Part shown: positions 56,782-64,000 of the stretch, piece after piece
Position numbering within the stretch: the stretch's first letter is position 1
Layout: every line of letters begins with the position of its first letter
DNA from: an uncultured Bacteroidota bacterium
Lineage (GTDB): Bacteria > Bacteroidota > Bacteroidia > Chitinophagales > Chitinophagaceae
Reading direction: 5' to 3'
Assembly (NCBI GenBank): GCA_903835005.1
Contig: CAILLK010000021.1
Span: 1-64,000 of the forward strand
Length of the DNA stretch: 64,000 bases
Made by a program: the position numbers and the translations under genes
The notes under the pieces: model-generated
What the model saw: the letters and a program-made list of their open reading frames with translations, nothing else
Databases searched by the model: none
Told to the model about the DNA's origin: nothing

Positions 56782-57477
56782 TTATACACCGGCAGCACTG
56801 ATTTCTTTTACTTGTCCCTGCTCTATGCGCACCACCCTTGCAGGGTACTTCTGAATAATACTGTAGTCATGGGTTGCCATAATAAAAGCGGTCTGATCAT
56901 CCCGGCAGATATTAAACAGCAACTGCATAATTTCATCAGTGGTATCAGGGTCAAGGTTACCGGTGGGTTCATCAGCAAGAATCAATTTAGGCTTATTCAA
57001 TAGGGCCCGGGCTATATCCACACGCTGTTGCTCCCCACCCGACATTTCATAGGTCATTTTATTGCCTCTGTTCTTCAATCCAACTTTAGCAAGTACATTC
57101 TCTATCGTTTCCCTGATTTCATCTTTATTTTTCCACCCGGTTGCTTTAAGTACGAATTCAAGGTTCTGGTATACGTCTCTGTCGGTGAGCAGCCTGAAAT
57201 CCTGGAATACTATGCCCAGGTTGCGCCTCAACAAGGGTATTTTTTGCCAGGTCAGGTCTTTCAGATCAAACCCGGCTACATTTCCCTCCCCCTCCTTCAG
57301 ATACAATTCACCATAAAGGGTTTTCAACAGACTGGATTTTCCTGTACCGGTTTTACCAATCATATAAATAAACTCCCCTTTATCTACTTCCAGATTAACA
57401 TTATTCAGCACAAGGGTATTACCCTGATATATATTTGCCTCCTTCAGAGATACTATATTGTTTATCTGGTCCGTCAT
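56782..57477 (-). CDS. ftsE: Cell division ABC transporter ATPase FtsE
   Basis: 231 residues with all ABC ATPase motifs: Walker A GKTGTGKS (41-48), Q-loop VFQDFRLL (91-98), signature SGGEQQ (147-152), Walker B LILADE (166-171) and the switch His in MATHDYS. The sequence [16 protein letters not shown] is typical of FtsE, which with FtsX activates septal peptidoglycan hydrolases. No ftsX is adjacent, so the partner is elsewhere. Confidence 0.93.
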   Translation of the reverse strand: MTDQINNIVSLKEANIYQGNTLVLNNVNLEVDKGEFIYMIGKTGTGKSSLLKTLYGELYLKEGEGNVAGFDLKDLTWQKIPLLRRNLGIVFQDFRLLTDRDVYQNLEFVLKATGWKNKDEIRETIENVLAKVGLKNRGNKMTYEMSGGEQQRVDIARALLNKPKLILADEPTGNLDPDTTDEIMQLLFNICRDDQTAFIMATHDYSIIQKYPARVVRIEQGQVKEISAAGV

Positions 57478-57495
57478 TTCATCTGTTATTTAATA

Positions 57496-57503
57496 CAAAG
57501 GTA
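57496..57503 (-). promoter_or_regulatory. TAnnTTTG promoter element for ftsE
   Basis: On the minus strand it reads TACCTTTG, an exact match, 18 bases before the ATG at 57477. Confidence 0.55.
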
Positions 57504-57594
57504 ACTGCATTTATTTTCAAAAATCAACCGGGAAGGCAAACAATCTCTGATCATTTATTAACCACCAGACCTGCATCAAAACCCATTATTTATG

Positions 57595-57627
57595 AAAAAA
57601 AATGGCTGCCCTGATGAGGTACAGCCA
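57595..57627 (-). terminator. Rho-independent terminator of the M43 protease gene
   Basis: On the minus strand TGGCTG (57627-57622) pairs with CAGCCA (57608-57603), with a smaller inner CCT/AGG pair, followed by eight T. Confidence 0.85.
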
Positions 57628-57651
57628 CTTTGAAGAACTTTTATTAATCAA

Positions 57652-60033
57652 TTATTGAACCATCAGTTTTTGAGTATGAACCTGGCTTCCGGTTGCAGTT
57701 TGCACAACGTACATACCAGGAACTGAAATTACATCATGTGGAATCAGAATCCTGGCCTCATTAGAAGTCAATTGCTCACTGGTACGGAACACTTCTTTGC
57801 CAGTAATATCACAAACCACAATATTGGCAACAGCATACTCAGCATCTTTAATAATTACATAAGCATCACCATTGGTTGGATTCGGAGCAATTGCAACATC
57901 CATGTTATCCAGTTTTACATTGGCAACACCGGCAGGGAACGGACTGAAAAATACCCTGTCCATAAAGAAGTTGTTACCACTGCTGTAAATTCCGGTTCCT
58001 ACAGTTCCATCATACCCTGCAGCTACACCCGGTTTGTAGCGCCAGCGGAAAACAGTGTAATTGGTCTTAGCTGCAGCAGGCAGGTTTATGCTCATCTGTG
58101 CCCAGTCGCTTGCAGAAGTAGGGTAAAAAGCAGTACCCACCGGACCCATATTATCAACGCCTCTTTTGGTAAGCACAGCTAGTGTGTTCCATCCCTGAGA
58201 CTCTCTTACCGAATAATCGATTTCCAGGGTATCATTCAAATCGAAGGCATTGCTGGAACGGGAAGCTCCTGAATAAAAATAATTAAGGCTGCAATATCCG
58301 GTATAAGAAGACAGATCAAACGGGATACTGAAAAAATCATCAAAATCGCCATAGGGGCTTCCTGTATTTGGATAGGCACCGGTCAATGGATTATATCTGT
58401 TATCATAACCGGTATACATTATACAGCTGTTATCTAAATAACCCACATTGGCCCATTGCCATTTGAATTCATTGTTATAATAATTGAATGAAGGCCATTT
58501 TGCAGTATCAGCACCATTAAAATCCTGAAAATAAGAATTTGCATTAAGGCCTGCTGCATCTGCAACGAAAACCGCACGTGGCCACTCAACTGTTGTGTCT
58601 CCGCTGGCTCCGTTGCCTGTAGCATGCATTTTCACATCAACCCAGCCGGGTGTACTAAAGTTATTATTGAAGTAGGTAAGAGCGCTGTCATTGGTAGATG
58701 AGTTAAAATCAGAATGCAATGCACCATTTGAGAATGTCCAGTCAAGGTTGCTCAAAGTATCATTCCATGTTTCGTTACGGAAAGTTACTGATGTACCTGG
58801 GAAAGTAAAATACTCAGGATCATTATGATACTGAAGGCTTAATGAATAGGGTGTTACTTCAAATTCCGGAATTGGTTTCAGATCCAGCCTTGGAGTAAAT
58901 GTCTTTGCTACAGTATCATTCAATACACCCGTAATATAAAGGTTGCTAACGCTCCACAGATTATTGCGGCCTGCTACATCACTGTTCAGCGCCTGGTGCA
59001 TACGGTAAACCTGTCCCTTTGTAAACATCCTTGAACAATAGGTGTAGTCCATTATATTCTGAGTATTGGTAGTATCCGGATAATTAACAAGTGAATCCAG
59101 GCCAGCATCATTAGAATATAATTTAAAATAATTCGTGGCACATGCAGAGTCATACAGACTGTTAGGATTACTGCTCGGAAGATCAGGACGACAACCAGGC
59201 TCAACATGCCCCATTGTAGGAGGTGTATCGTCTACTTCATCATCGCCGCAGGCTACTCCCGGATTATTCGTTCCACCCCAGGGATGGTAAAGGCTGAATA
59301 CATGGCCCATTTCATGGTTAATAGTTTTACTTACCGACAATGCACCGGTATATTCATTTGCCAAATAAGAAGCATCTGAAATTACGCCATCATAAAAAGG
59401 AACATACGTTACAGACGACGGGAAGTAGGCATAAGCTGCTGCTTCTCCGTTTCCGGTGGTAATTACTTCTACTGTCCAGATATTTACATATGAGGTTGGA
59501 GGCCATCCATCAAATTTTGACTGATCACCACCATAGTAGTTCAGATAGCTTCTGTGGCGGGTGATACCCTTGGTAGGATTTCCATTGGGATCCCTTGAAG
59601 CAAGGTGCAACCGGATGTGAGGATTACCAATATATGGAACGAATGGCGCAACCACACTGTTTGTATCATAGTTTTCTTTCGCATATACAATATTCCAGTT
59701 CAGCAGGTCATTGAAAATATCATCGTCTGTCAGGTACAAACTTTTGTCATTGCCGTAATCATGTATAACGTGTACTACAATTGGAATATCATACCAGAAA
59801 TTAGCATTATCAGTTTCATCAGTAAATGTTGTCTTTTTTGCAGTTCTGAAGTCAATTTTTTTCAGACCGTCATTAATCTGTTTTTCATATTCAGCTTCAA
59901 GCTGAGCCAGTTCCGGATGGGCGAACAATAAACGCTTATGCATTTCATCAGTAGCACAAGGGCGATTTTGAGCATACGTACTGCCTGCAAAACATACCAG
60001 TGCAAGCGCTAAAAGAAAATAGTTCTTTGTCAT
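57652..60033 (-). CDS. M43-family (pappalysin/cytophagalysin) metalloprotease with T9SS sorting domain
   Basis: 793 residues from the ATG at 60033, giving signal peptide MTKNYFLLALALVCFAG ending YAQ; the frame is open to 60075 but the promoter element at 60055-60062 lies inside that extension. The conserved start CATDEMHKRLLFAHPE is followed by the zinc site HEMGHVFSLYH (HExxHxxxxxH), the M43 loop CGDDEVDDTPPT and the Met-turn NIMDYTYCSRMFTKGQ. A PKD-like segment (about 400-470), a MAM-like jellyroll and a C-terminal T9SS domain (APNPTNGDAYVII, VVCDITGKEVF, PGMYVVQTATG) complete it. It is probably a secreted endopeptidase. Confidence 0.93.
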   Translation of the reverse strand: MTKNYFLLALALVCFAGSTYAQNRPCATDEMHKRLLFAHPELAQLEAEYEKQINDGLKKIDFRTAKKTTFTDETDNANFWYDIPIVVHVIHDYGNDKSLYLTDDDIFNDLLNWNIVYAKENYDTNSVVAPFVPYIGNPHIRLHLASRDPNGNPTKGITRHRSYLNYYGGDQSKFDGWPPTSYVNIWTVEVITTGNGEAAAYAYFPSSVTYVPFYDGVISDASYLANEYTGALSVSKTINHEMGHVFSLYHPWGGTNNPGVACGDDEVDDTPPTMGHVEPGCRPDLPSSNPNSLYDSACATNYFKLYSNDAGLDSLVNYPDTTNTQNIMDYTYCSRMFTKGQVYRMHQALNSDVAGRNNLWSVSNLYITGVLNDTVAKTFTPRLDLKPIPEFEVTPYSLSLQYHNDPEYFTFPGTSVTFRNETWNDTLSNLDWTFSNGALHSDFNSSTNDSALTYFNNNFSTPGWVDVKMHATGNGASGDTTVEWPRAVFVADAAGLNANSYFQDFNGADTAKWPSFNYYNNEFKWQWANVGYLDNSCIMYTGYDNRYNPLTGAYPNTGSPYGDFDDFFSIPFDLSSYTGYCSLNYFYSGASRSSNAFDLNDTLEIDYSVRESQGWNTLAVLTKRGVDNMGPVGTAFYPTSASDWAQMSINLPAAAKTNYTVFRWRYKPGVAAGYDGTVGTGIYSSGNNFFMDRVFFSPFPAGVANVKLDNMDVAIAPNPTNGDAYVIIKDAEYAVANIVVCDITGKEVFRTSEQLTSNEARILIPHDVISVPGMYVVQTATGSQVHTQKLMVQ

Positions 60034-60054
60034 TATTAAATAATTAAGAAGTTC

Positions 60055-60062
60055 CAAAGATA
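60055..60062 (-). promoter_or_regulatory. TAnnTTTG promoter element for the M43 protease gene
   Basis: On the minus strand it reads TATCTTTG, an exact match, 21 bases before the ATG at 60033. Confidence 0.55.
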
Positions 60063-60238
60063 AAAAAATAAACAAACTTTCACAATAATTTCAGAGTTTA
60101 ATGACCTCTGAAAAGTAAATTTCTGAATATTAGTTCAGTCATCTTCATGTATAGACGAGTATTCCGGCAAAAATCTTGGGTATTTATAAAAATATTTTTT
60201 TCGGAACTAAAAAAAGAGGCCTCAATTACTATATAACA

Positions 60239-60275
60239 AAAGCCTCAATATTATTGTTTCAAATATTGAGGCTTT
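60239..60275 (-). terminator. Terminator of tRNA-Gly
   Basis: A perfect 14-bp stem (60239-60252 with 60262-60275) with a nine-base loop lies immediately downstream of the tRNA, followed on the minus strand by TGTTATATAG. It begins one base after the mature tRNA end. Confidence 0.75.
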
Positions 60276-60276
60276 G

Positions 60277-60349
60277 AGCGGAAAACGAGACTCGAACCCG
60301 CGACCCTCAGCTTGGGAAGCTGATGCTCTACCAACTGAGCTACTTCCGC
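60277..60349 (-). tRNA. tRNA-Gly (anticodon CCC)
   Basis: Read on the minus strand, 73 bases fold as a cloverleaf. The acceptor GCGGAAG pairs with TTTCCGC, the D-arm is GCTCAGTTGGTAGAGC, and the anticodon arm is TCAGC-TTCCCAA-GCTGA with CCC at 34-36. The T-arm contains GGTTCGAGTC. The 3' CCA is not encoded. The anticodon reads GGG glycine codons. Confidence 0.93.
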
Positions 60350-60446
60350 TGGTTACTTTACCAGGGGGTAAAGTTAGGAGATTCTCCGTAATTATCAAAT
60401 ATCGGTTACCTTACAATGACATTTAGAATTCCGGATATTTGCACTA

Positions 60447-61232
60447 ATGAAAAAGAAATGGTTTACAGACATGATGGGTAATCGCGTAAGTATAAATTAC
60501 CCGCCTATCCGGATAATTTCGCTGGTACCCTCACAAACCGAGCTGCTCTTTGATCTGGGATTGGGTGAGCGGGTAGTCGGAATAACCAAATTCTGTATAC
60601 ACCCTTCTGAGTGGTTCCGGACCAAAAAAAGGGTTGGCGGCACCAAAACTATTCATGCCGACCGTATAAGGGAGTTAAACCCCGACCTGGTCATCGCTAA
60701 TAAGGAAGAGAATACCAAAGAACAGATTGAAGAACTCGCTGCCCTTTTCCCGGTATGGGTTAGTAACATAAAGACTATTGATGATGCTTTAAGAATGATA
60801 AGTGATGTAGGTGATTTGGTGGGCAGAAAGAAGCGGGCACTCGAATTGGTTGCAGAGATCAGAAATGGTTTTCAGGGTTTGTATCAGCCGGCAAACGGAA
60901 ATAACAAAAAAGTGGCCTATTTCATCTGGCGCAATCCCTGGATGGTGGCAGGGGGCGATACTTTTATAAGCGATATGATAAAGGCTTGCGGCTGGGAAAA
61001 TGTATTTTCAGGCACCCAACGGTACCCGGAAATAACACTGGATCTGTTGAAGGAAATGCACCCGGACCTGGTATTGCTTTCTTCAGAGCCCTACCCCTTT
61101 AAGGAAGCACATATTGAGGAGGTTAAATCAACATTGCCAGGCACAGAGGTACTGCTGGCAGATGGAGAAATGTTCAGCTGGTATGGAAGCCGTATGAAGC
61201 TGGCACCTCAGTATTTAAAAAGGTTTTTATAA
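60447..61232 (+). CDS. BtuF/FhuD-like helical-backbone metal receptor protein
   Basis: 261 residues of the type III periplasmic binding fold: RIISLVPSQTELLFDLGLGE (first lobe), VGITKFCIHP, RVGGTKTIHADRIRELNPDL, a long connecting helix (about 120-150) and PEITLDLLKEMHPDLVLLSS (second lobe). Such proteins bind cobalamin or ferric siderophores for ABC importers. No signal peptide or lipobox is visible and no permease or ATPase is adjacent, so it may act in the cytoplasm or be a repurposed receptor. Its 3' end overlaps the CoA-transferase gene by six bases. Confidence 0.85.
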   Translation: MKKKWFTDMMGNRVSINYPPIRIISLVPSQTELLFDLGLGERVVGITKFCIHPSEWFRTKKRVGGTKTIHADRIRELNPDLVIANKEENTKEQIEELAALFPVWVSNIKTIDDALRMISDVGDLVGRKKRALELVAEIRNGFQGLYQPANGNNKKVAYFIWRNPWMVAGGDTFISDMIKACGWENVFSGTQRYPEITLDLLKEMHPDLVLLSSEPYPFKEAHIEEVKSTLPGTEVLLADGEMFSWYGSRMKLAPQYLKRFL

Positions 61233-62519
61233 CCCTTTTATCATCCTTCCGAACCTTTTGTGGTAGGCCATCTCCAGGCTTTCTCTGTGATCGGGATGGG
61301 CAATACTTGTAAGCAAAATGGCCCTCTGCTCCAGGTTCCTGGCATACAGATTTACAATGCCATATTCTGTAGCCACATAATGAATATGTCCCCTGGTTGT
61401 AACAACTCCTGCTCCTTCATTAAGGTGCGGCACTATACGCGATATACCTTTATTGGTAACTGATGGAATTGCTATAATCGGTTTTCCCCCTTCCGACAAA
61501 GCAGCACCGCGCATAAAATCCATCTGGCCGCCAATACCTGAATACTGATAAATGCCCAGAGAGTCGGCACACACCTGGCCGGTAATATCTATTTCTATTG
61601 CACTGTTTATTGCTACTACCTTAGGGTTTTTGCGGATTACACTTACATCATTTACATAAGATACATCCATGGCATGTATATAAGGATTATTATCAACAAA
61701 ATCATACACCTTACGCGTACCCAGGATAAAGGAAGTAACTACTTCGCCGCAAGATACCTTTTTCTTTGAATTGTTGACTACACCACTTACTACCAGCGGA
61801 ATCAGCCCGTCCGAAAACATTTCGGTATGCACGCCAAGGTCTTTGTGGCTGCCCAGTTTGCCAAGTATAGCATTGGGTATAGCGCCTATACCCATCTGCA
61901 ATGTAGAGCCGTCTTCAATAAGATTAGCTACTTGCTGGCCTATTTTGTCGGCCACAAGGTCCACTTTACCAGCATAGTCCACCTCCGGAAGTTCGGCCTC
62001 CTCCCACACGATAGAATCAAATTTTGATATATGGATTATACCATCCCCCAGCACCCGGGGCATGCGGGGATTGATCTGAGCTATAATTCTTTTAGCATTC
62101 CGGGTAGCGCTTATTGCTATATCGGCTGAAGTGCCGAGGGTGCAATAACCATGCTCATCGGGTGGCGAAACATGAATCAGTGCCACATCCAGCGGTAGGT
62201 ATCCCTCCCTGAACAGTTTAGGTATTTCACTCAGAAAAACAGGAACAAAACCACCATATTCAGAGTTAGCCCAGCCTCTTATGTTTTCTGATACGAAAAG
62301 AGAATTCATAAAAAAGGATTGCATAACCTCCGGGTGGTTCCAGTCTATTTTGCCATAAGTACTTATAGAAACCAGTTCCACATCCTTAACCTGCCCGGCA
62401 CGTTTCAGCAATGCCTCTACAAGTTTAAGGGGGGTTGCTGCACTGCCATGAATAAAAACCCTGTTGCCACTTTTAACCAACTTTACTGCTTCTTCTGCCG
62501 TTGTATATCCCGGTTTCAT
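61227..62519 (-). CDS. Acetyl-CoA hydrolase/transferase family protein (4-hydroxybutyrate CoA-transferase-like)
   Basis: 430 residues. The N-terminal half has IHGSAATPLKLVEALLKRA and VSPPDEHGYCTLGTSADI; the C-terminal half has LQMGIGAIPNAIL, the catalytic glutamate in GVHTEMFSDGL (Glu233) and GIGGQMDFMRGAALSEGGKP. Family members move CoA between acetate, butyrate, 4-hydroxybutyrate or succinate through a glutamyl-CoA intermediate. The exact acyl group is unknown. It is cytoplasmic and probably part of acetate or butyrate metabolism. Confidence 0.92.
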   Translation of the reverse strand: MKPGYTTAEEAVKLVKSGNRVFIHGSAATPLKLVEALLKRAGQVKDVELVSISTYGKIDWNHPEVMQSFFMNSLFVSENIRGWANSEYGGFVPVFLSEIPKLFREGYLPLDVALIHVSPPDEHGYCTLGTSADIAISATRNAKRIIAQINPRMPRVLGDGIIHISKFDSIVWEEAELPEVDYAGKVDLVADKIGQQVANLIEDGSTLQMGIGAIPNAILGKLGSHKDLGVHTEMFSDGLIPLVVSGVVNNSKKKVSCGEVVTSFILGTRKVYDFVDNNPYIHAMDVSYVNDVSVIRKNPKVVAINSAIEIDITGQVCADSLGIYQYSGIGGQMDFMRGAALSEGGKPIIAIPSVTNKGISRIVPHLNEGAGVVTTRGHIHYVATEYGIVNLYARNLEQRAILLTSIAHPDHRESLEMAYHKRFGRMIKGL

Positions 62520-62565
62520 AACCTATTTATTGCTGTTTTCAATACACTGCTCTATGCCAATAACT

Positions 62566-62589
62566 AAATACTAAATACTGAGAAATACT
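62566..62589. repeat. AAATACT heptamer repeat at the end of the beta-CASP gene
   Basis: AAATACT occurs at 62566-62572, 62573-62579 and 62583-62589, the last reaching the stop codon of the minus-strand gene. It resembles the other short, roughly seven-base periodic patches in this window. Confidence 0.6.
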
Positions 62590-63995
62590 CAATCCCTAAG
62601 CCCTATTACCTCATGCAATGAGGGTATCTGCACATCCGGAAATCCTTTTTTTATCAGCCTTTCCTTAAAATTCACCTGAACATCATAATCGCCATGCACC
62701 AGGAACAATGTTTTCACATCCTTCGGATTCTGGCATGCAAGCCACTGACAAAGGTCTTCATAATCGCCATGTGCGCTTAGGGTGGCAATCTCATCAACAT
62801 GTGCTTTTACCGCAAATTCTTTACTGAATATTTTTACGGATTCAGGTTGTTTCTTCAACCGGCCCCCCAGCGAATTCGGTTCGCAATAACCTGTAAATAA
62901 TATGGTATTCCGGCTATCCGAAACATTATTGGCTATATGGTGTTTTACCCTGCCCGCCTCTGCCATACCCGATGCAGATATGATTACACAGGGTTCTTCA
63001 ATATCATTCAGTTTAATAGAATCTTCAACTTTGTCGATATACTTAAGGCCGGCAAACGAAAATACATCTTCATCCCTGTGCAGTAACTGTTTTACATCAT
63101 CATTGTAATAATCGGGATACTTTTTGATGGTATCGGTTATTTTGATGGATAATGGGCTGTCTACATAGTAATTCAGTGGGGGCAACCGGTGTTCCAGTTC
63201 CAGCCGGTTGAGCATAAATAATACATCCTGTGTTCGACCCAGGCTGAAGGCAGGGATGATTAGTTTCCCTTTCTTTTTAAGACAGGTATCCACAATAAAC
63301 TTCAATAACCTGTCGGCGGTAGCCGTCGATACCTCATGCAGCCTGTCGCCATAGGTCGATTCCATAATAATATAGTCGGCCTGAGGAAACGGCTGCGGAT
63401 TGCGCAATATCATATCATGGTAAGAGCCCACATCTCCGCTGAAGGTGATCCTCTTCTCTTTACCATTTTCCTTAATTTTCAGATTCACAGCAGCGCTGCC
63501 CAGGATATGGCCACAATCCGTAAACATAAGATCTATGCCACTCTCAATTTTGTAATGCTCATTATAAGGAATGGTTTCAAACAATGGAAACACCTTAATG
63601 GCATCATCTTCATCATAGAGCGGCTCAAATAGTGGCAGCCCGGCCTTTTCCCGTTTGGCATTCACATACCGCAGATCATCTTCCTGAATTCGAGCCGAAT
63701 CTATCAGCAATAATTTAGCAAGGCTGGCAGTAGCCGGCGTACAGAATATTTTGCCCTTATAGCCGTCCTTTACCAGTTTGGGCAGCAGCCCGATATGATC
63801 AATATGTGCATGACTGATGACTACATAATCAATTTCGGCAGGCACAAAGCCCCAATTACTGTTCAGTTCCGTTGTCTCTTTACCCATGCCCTGGTACAGG
63901 CCGCAATCAAGCAGTATCTGCTTGCCCGGATTAACATGTATAATGTGCTTGGATCCCGTAACCGTTCGGGCTGCGCCATGAAATGCTATTTTCAT
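62589..63995 (-). CDS. MBL-fold beta-CASP RNA exonuclease-like protein
   Basis: 468 residues, a complete beta-CASP nuclease: metallo-beta-lactamase motif SHAHIDHIG (61-69, HxHxDH), FSGDVGSYHD, then the beta-CASP cap with IMESTYGDRLH, IPAFSLGRTQDVLFMLNRLE, ISASGMAEAGRVKHHI and motif C SAHGDYEDL near the end. Homologues are zinc-dependent RNA 5'-3' exo/endonucleases or CPSF73-like enzymes. The ATG at 63995 leaves only five bases to the window edge, so a slightly earlier start cannot be excluded. Confidence 0.94.
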   Translation of the reverse strand: MKIAFHGAARTVTGSKHIIHVNPGKQILLDCGLYQGMGKETTELNSNWGFVPAEIDYVVISHAHIDHIGLLPKLVKDGYKGKIFCTPATASLAKLLLIDSARIQEDDLRYVNAKREKAGLPLFEPLYDEDDAIKVFPLFETIPYNEHYKIESGIDLMFTDCGHILGSAAVNLKIKENGKEKRITFSGDVGSYHDMILRNPQPFPQADYIIMESTYGDRLHEVSTATADRLLKFIVDTCLKKKGKLIIPAFSLGRTQDVLFMLNRLELEHRLPPLNYYVDSPLSIKITDTIKKYPDYYNDDVKQLLHRDEDVFSFAGLKYIDKVEDSIKLNDIEEPCVIISASGMAEAGRVKHHIANNVSDSRNTILFTGYCEPNSLGGRLKKQPESVKIFSKEFAVKAHVDEIATLSAHGDYEDLCQWLACQNPKDVKTLFLVHGDYDVQVNFKERLIKKGFPDVQIPSLHEVIGLRD

Positions 63996-64000
63996 TTTTG

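Larger units (their letters stand above)
60034..60446. other. Intergenic region holding the tRNA-Gly gene
   Basis: Apart from the tRNA (60277-60349), its terminator and the protease promoter, this stretch is AT-rich without further genes. GCCTCAAT occurs three times (60218-60226 region, 60242-60249 and, inverted, 60264-60271), two of them forming the terminator stem. Confidence 0.5.

Noticed and set aside
57028-57504. 158-codon plus-strand frame
   Set aside because: Antisense of ftsE, which has complete Walker and signature motifs.

Overview
The window looks like a chromosomal segment from a member of the Bacteroidota, most likely near the Chitinophagales. Three signs support this. It carries the type IX secretion (T9SS) translocon gene sprA and several secreted proteins with T9SS C-terminal sorting domains. 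Many genes are preceded by the Bacteroidota promoter element TAnnTTTG, sometimes with TTTG about 20 bases upstream, and recognisable Shine-Dalgarno sequences are scarce. The primary sigma factor is the short RpoD type of this phylum. Placement below phylum level is inference. No rRNA operon or CRISPR array was seen; there is one tRNA (Gly, anticodon CCC).

Layout. 1-3,700: the tail of an IS66-family element, a 5'-truncated hsdS remnant and an intact hsdR, so a type I restriction system apparently broken by insertion. 3,900-11,700: housekeeping genes (tatA-type, lytic transglycosylase, rpsT, folC, an L,D-transpeptidase, a THUMP methyltransferase, ruvA). 11,745-19,568: giant sprA. 19,900-30,100: metabolism and translation (M20 amidohydrolase, SPOR protein, deoC, icd, accD, smpB, saccharopine dehydrogenase-type enzyme, lipB). 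30,191-31,768: an orphan, divergent GldM-like protein. 31,802-35,578: a tightly overlapping envelope operon (LptF/G permease, PAP2 phosphatase, ArnT/PMT-type glycosyltransferase). 35,764-37,945: START-like protein, rpoD and trmH. 38,173-42,111: a single-gene Pls/PosA-family synthetase (adenylation, carrier, then three membrane-linked beta-helix modules), relative of epsilon-poly-lysine synthetase. 42,456-48,900: GNAT, a dead LuxR-type regulator, ddl, a PASTA protein, a T9SS cargo protein, a rhodanese and small hypotheticals. 49,030-60,033: lipoprotein, amino-acid permease, several secreted T9SS cargo proteins, ftsE and an M43 metalloprotease. 60,277-64,000: tRNA-Gly, a BtuF-like protein, a CoA-transferase and a beta-CASP RNase-like protein.

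How the parts relate. SprA is the outer-membrane channel for the CTD-bearing proteins at 45,606, 52,608, 54,296, 55,341 and 57,652; the orphan GldM-like protein may be an accessory or paralogous motor part. The most unusual coding gene is the Pls/PosA-type synthetase, which could make an unknown homo-oligomer of an amino acid. Its adenylation pocket, read by eye, has an acidic residue where basic-amino-acid pockets often do. Non-coding oddities include a perfect 25-bp hairpin after the gene ending at 54,020, a perfect 17-bp inverted repeat around the leader of a lipoprotein gene, a cluster of short hairpins after sprA, and several gene-end patches of roughly 7-base periodic repeats.
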